Shown: piece by piece, positions 61,654-64,000 of the stretch
Layout: the number at the start of each line of letters is the position of its first letter
How positions within the stretch are numbered: position 1 is the stretch's first letter
Assembly (NCBI GenBank): GCA_902627805.1
Contig: CACOKN010000002.1
Location: 124,001-188,000 of the forward strand
DNA from: an uncultured Pelagibacteraceae bacterium
GTDB lineage: Bacteria > Pseudomonadota > Alphaproteobacteria > Pelagibacterales > Pelagibacteraceae
Direction: 5' to 3'
Length of the DNA stretch: 64,000 bases
Translations under genes and position numbers: made by a program
Notes under the pieces: generated by a model
The model's input: only the letters and a program-made list of their open reading frames with translations
What the model was told of the DNA's origin: nothing
The model's database searches: none

Positions 61654-64000
61654 TTATTGATTTACAGGGGTTTCTGGCTGCTCAATTTGTTCCTGCTCAG
61701 AAAGAAATTTATTGTCATCTTGTAGAGCTTTTTTGTTCCATTTATTTTTAATATTACCAGTTCCAGCCGGCACTAATCGTCCAACTATTACATTCTCTTT
61801 TAAACCATTCAGTGGATCAACTTTACCTTTAATAGCAGCATCTGTAAGAACTCTTGTAGTTTCCTGGAATGATGCAGCAGAAATAAAAGACTCAGTTTGT
61901 AGAGAAGCTTTGGTAATTCCCATTAAAACTCTTTCTCCAGTAGCTGGTTTTTTACCCTCAGATTTTAATTTTTCATTAACATTATCAAATTTAATTCTAT
62001 CAATGATTTCACCAGGTAAATAAGAGGAGTCACCAGTAGTTTTTACCTCAACTTTCTTCAACATTTGTCTTAAAATAGTTTCTATGTGCTTATCGTTGAT
62101 AATTACACCCTGTAATCTATAAACCTCTTGAACCTGATTAACAAAATATTCAGTTAAATCTTTTATACCCATAATTCTAAGAATATCGTGTGGTAATGGC
62201 TGTCCATCTAATAAATATTCTCCTTTTTTAATTTTTTCACCCTGATTAAAATTAATATGTTTTCCTTTAGGTATTAAATAGTTAGATGGTTCTGATCCAC
62301 TTTCAGGTACAATTGATATTCTTTGTTTTCCTCTAACTTCTTTTCCAAATATTACTTGTCCATCATTTTCAGCAATGATTGCACTATCTTTAGCTTTTCT
62401 AGCTTCAAACAATTCAGCAACTCTTGGAAGACCTCCAGTAATATCTTTAGTTTTAGTAGTTTCTTTAGGTAATCTAGCAATTACGTCACCAGCAGAAACT
62501 TTTTGGCCATCTTTAACTGATAAAATTGAGTCAGGAACTAAATAATATCTTGCTTCGTTATCATCTGCCTTTTTAATAACATTTCCTTTTTCATCTCTTA
62601 AAGTAATTCTTGGTTTTAAATCCGTACTTTTAGACTGAGATCGCCAATCAACGACTGATTTTGAGGAGATACCTGTAGCATCATCTGTTGTTTCTTGAAT
62701 AGATACACCATCAATTAAATCAACATAACTTGCAATACCACTTTTTTCAGCAATTACCGGTGTGGTATAAGGGTCCCACTCACAAATTTTTGTATTAGCT
62801 TTAACTTTTTCATCATTTTTAAAAAATAATTTTGAACCATAAGCTACTTTGTAAACAGCAACTTGCACTCCATTATCATCTTCAATAGATAATTGTGTAT
62901 TTCTACCCATGACAATTAAGTTTTTTTTAGAATCCTCTAAAATATTTGAATTAATAATTTTTAAAGTCCCTTCATTTTTTGTAACTATTTGTGAATCTTG
63001 CTTAACTGAGGCAGTACCACCCACGTGGAAAGTTCTCATTGTTAATTGCGTTCCTGGTTCTCCAATTGATTGTGCAGAAATCATTCCAATTGCTTCACCA
63101 ACATGCACCATTTGACCTCTCGATAAATCTCTCCCATAACATGTTGCACAAACGCCTTCTTTAGAACTACACGTCATAACTGAAAAAACTTTCAATGATT
63201 TTATTCCAGCAGAATCAATTTTATCACAACCAAATTCATCAATCATTGATGATTTTTTAATTATTACTTCACCTGTTATAGGATGCTTTACATCAGTTGC
63301 AACAACTCTACCTAAAGCTCTTTCAGATAAACTCACAACGACATTACCACCTTCTAAAATTTCTGATAATTCTATAAAACCAGGATTGTCACAATTTTTT
63401 TTAGTTATTGTTAAATCTTGAGCAACATCACAAAGTCTTCTAGTTAGATAACCTGAACTCGCAGTTTTAAGGGCTGTATCAGCTAGACCTTTTCTAGCAC
63501 CATGGGTAGAATTAAAATATTCTAATGCAGTTAAACCTTCCTTAAAATTTGAGGTTATAGGGCTTTCAATAATTTCACCTGATGGTTTTGCAATAAGTCC
63601 TCTCATCCCAGCTAATTGTTTCATTTGTGCTGCAGATCCTCTTGCTCCACTATCTGCCATCATAAATACTGAATTTATTTTCAATCCATCTGAGGTTTTT
63701 TCTGTTGCAGAAATTCCTTTCATCATCTCTCCAGCAACTTTATCAGTACATTTTGACCAAGCATCAACGACTTTATTATATTTTTCACCTCTAGTGATTA
63801 AACCCTCTGCATATTGTGTCTCATAATCAGCAATTAGTTTTTTTGTATCATCGATTAATTGAGTTTTATTTTCAGGGATAACTAAATCATCTTTACCAAA
63901 AGAAATTCCAGCTTTAAATGCATGCTTAAATCCTAGATCTTTTAATTTATCGCAGAAAATTACTGTTGTTTTTTGACCGCAAAATCTAAAGACAATATCA
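61654..64000 (-). CDS. rpoC: RNA polymerase beta' subunit (partial, 3' portion; runs off the right edge)
   Basis: [83 protein letters not shown]; frame stays open upstream of the ORF-track Met. Confidence 0.98.
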   Translation of the reverse strand, partial: DIVFRFCGQKTTVIFCDKLKDLGFKHAFKAGISFGKDDLVIPENKTQLIDDTKKLIADYETQYAEGLITRGEKYNKVVDAWSKCTDKVAGEMMKGISATEKTSDGLKINSVFMMADSGARGSAAQMKQLAGMRGLIAKPSGEIIESPITSNFKEGLTALEYFNSTHGARKGLADTALKTASSGYLTRRLCDVAQDLTITKKNCDNPGFIELSEILEGGNVVVSLSERALGRVVATDVKHPITGEVIIKKSSMIDEFGCDKIDSAGIKSLKVFSVMTCSSKEGVCATCYGRDLSRGQMVHVGEAIGMISAQSIGEPGTQLTMRTFHVGGTASVKQDSQIVTKNEGTLKIINSNILEDSKKNLIVMGRNTQLSIEDDNGVQVAVYKVAYGSKLFFKNDEKVKANTKICEWDPYTTPVIAEKSGIASYVDLIDGVSIQETTDDATGISSKSVVDWRSQSKSTDLKPRITLRDEKGNVIKKADDNEARYYLVPDSILSVKDGQKVSAGDVIARLPKETTKTKDITGGLPRVAELFEARKAKDSAIIAENDGQVIFGKEVRGKQRISIVPESGSEPSNYLIPKGKHINFNQGEKIKKGEYLLDGQPLPHDILRIMGIKDLTEYFVNQVQEVYRLQGVIINDKHIETILRQMLKKVEVKTTGDSSYLPGEIIDRIKFDNVNEKLKSEGKKPATGERVLMGITKASLQTESFISAASFQETTRVLTDAAIKGKVDPLNGLKENVIVGRLVPAGTGNIKNKWNKKALQDDNKFLSEQEQIEQPETPVNQ

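Noticed and set aside
62909-63115. Plus-strand ORF within rpoC
   Set aside because: Antisense shadow of a highly conserved rpoC segment.
1-64000. CRISPR arrays, prophage, transposons, long direct repeats
   Set aside because: No repeat-spacer pattern, integrase, transposase or terminal repeats seen; gene order is core and syntenic throughout.

Overview
The window is an AT-rich, very densely packed bacterial chromosome segment. Gene content, gene order and composition look like a streamlined alphaproteobacterium, most likely SAR11/Pelagibacterales (inferred, no search run). From left to right it holds: a partial H+-pyrophosphatase (hppA); thiL-nusB-ribH-ribB(X)-ribE-ribD-nrdR-glyA-rpiB; an AspH-like 2OG oxygenase divergent from hemB; recO-rnc-lepB-acpS-pdxJ-pyrE-rsh-folK-smpB-dapA; slt; tRNA-Ser(GCU); a heterotetrameric sarcosine oxidase operon (soxBDAG) followed by an amino-acid-type ABC binding protein and permease; an exported nuclease, MATE, trhO and O-methyltransferase; gatBAC; ruvX-pyrB-pyrC'-plsY-topA-ridA; ugd-galU; panC; mgtE; lipB; a pseudouridine synthase; and a long ribosomal-protein super-operon (rplQ to rpsL, with secY, adk, rpoA and fusA) ending in partial rpoC. 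I found no CRISPR array, rRNA, prophage or transposon. No clear wholly new multi-gene system is visible. The best leads are: (1) an Rsh (RelA/SpoT) protein that appears to lack the helical and zinc-finger regions between TGS and ACT; (2) a pyrB-linked dihydroorotase homologue that has lost its HxH metal motif; (3) a RibB protein with a GTP cyclohydrolase II-like tail lacking catalytic cysteines; (4) an 11-bp perfect inverted repeat directly upstream of the sarcosine oxidase start; (5) six of six convergent gene junctions with essentially no space for terminators; (6) a permease with a lipobox-like N-terminus and an extended hairpin between it and its binding protein; (7) several genes missing from their usual conserved positions (rpmD, tuf, era, rpoZ, dprA).
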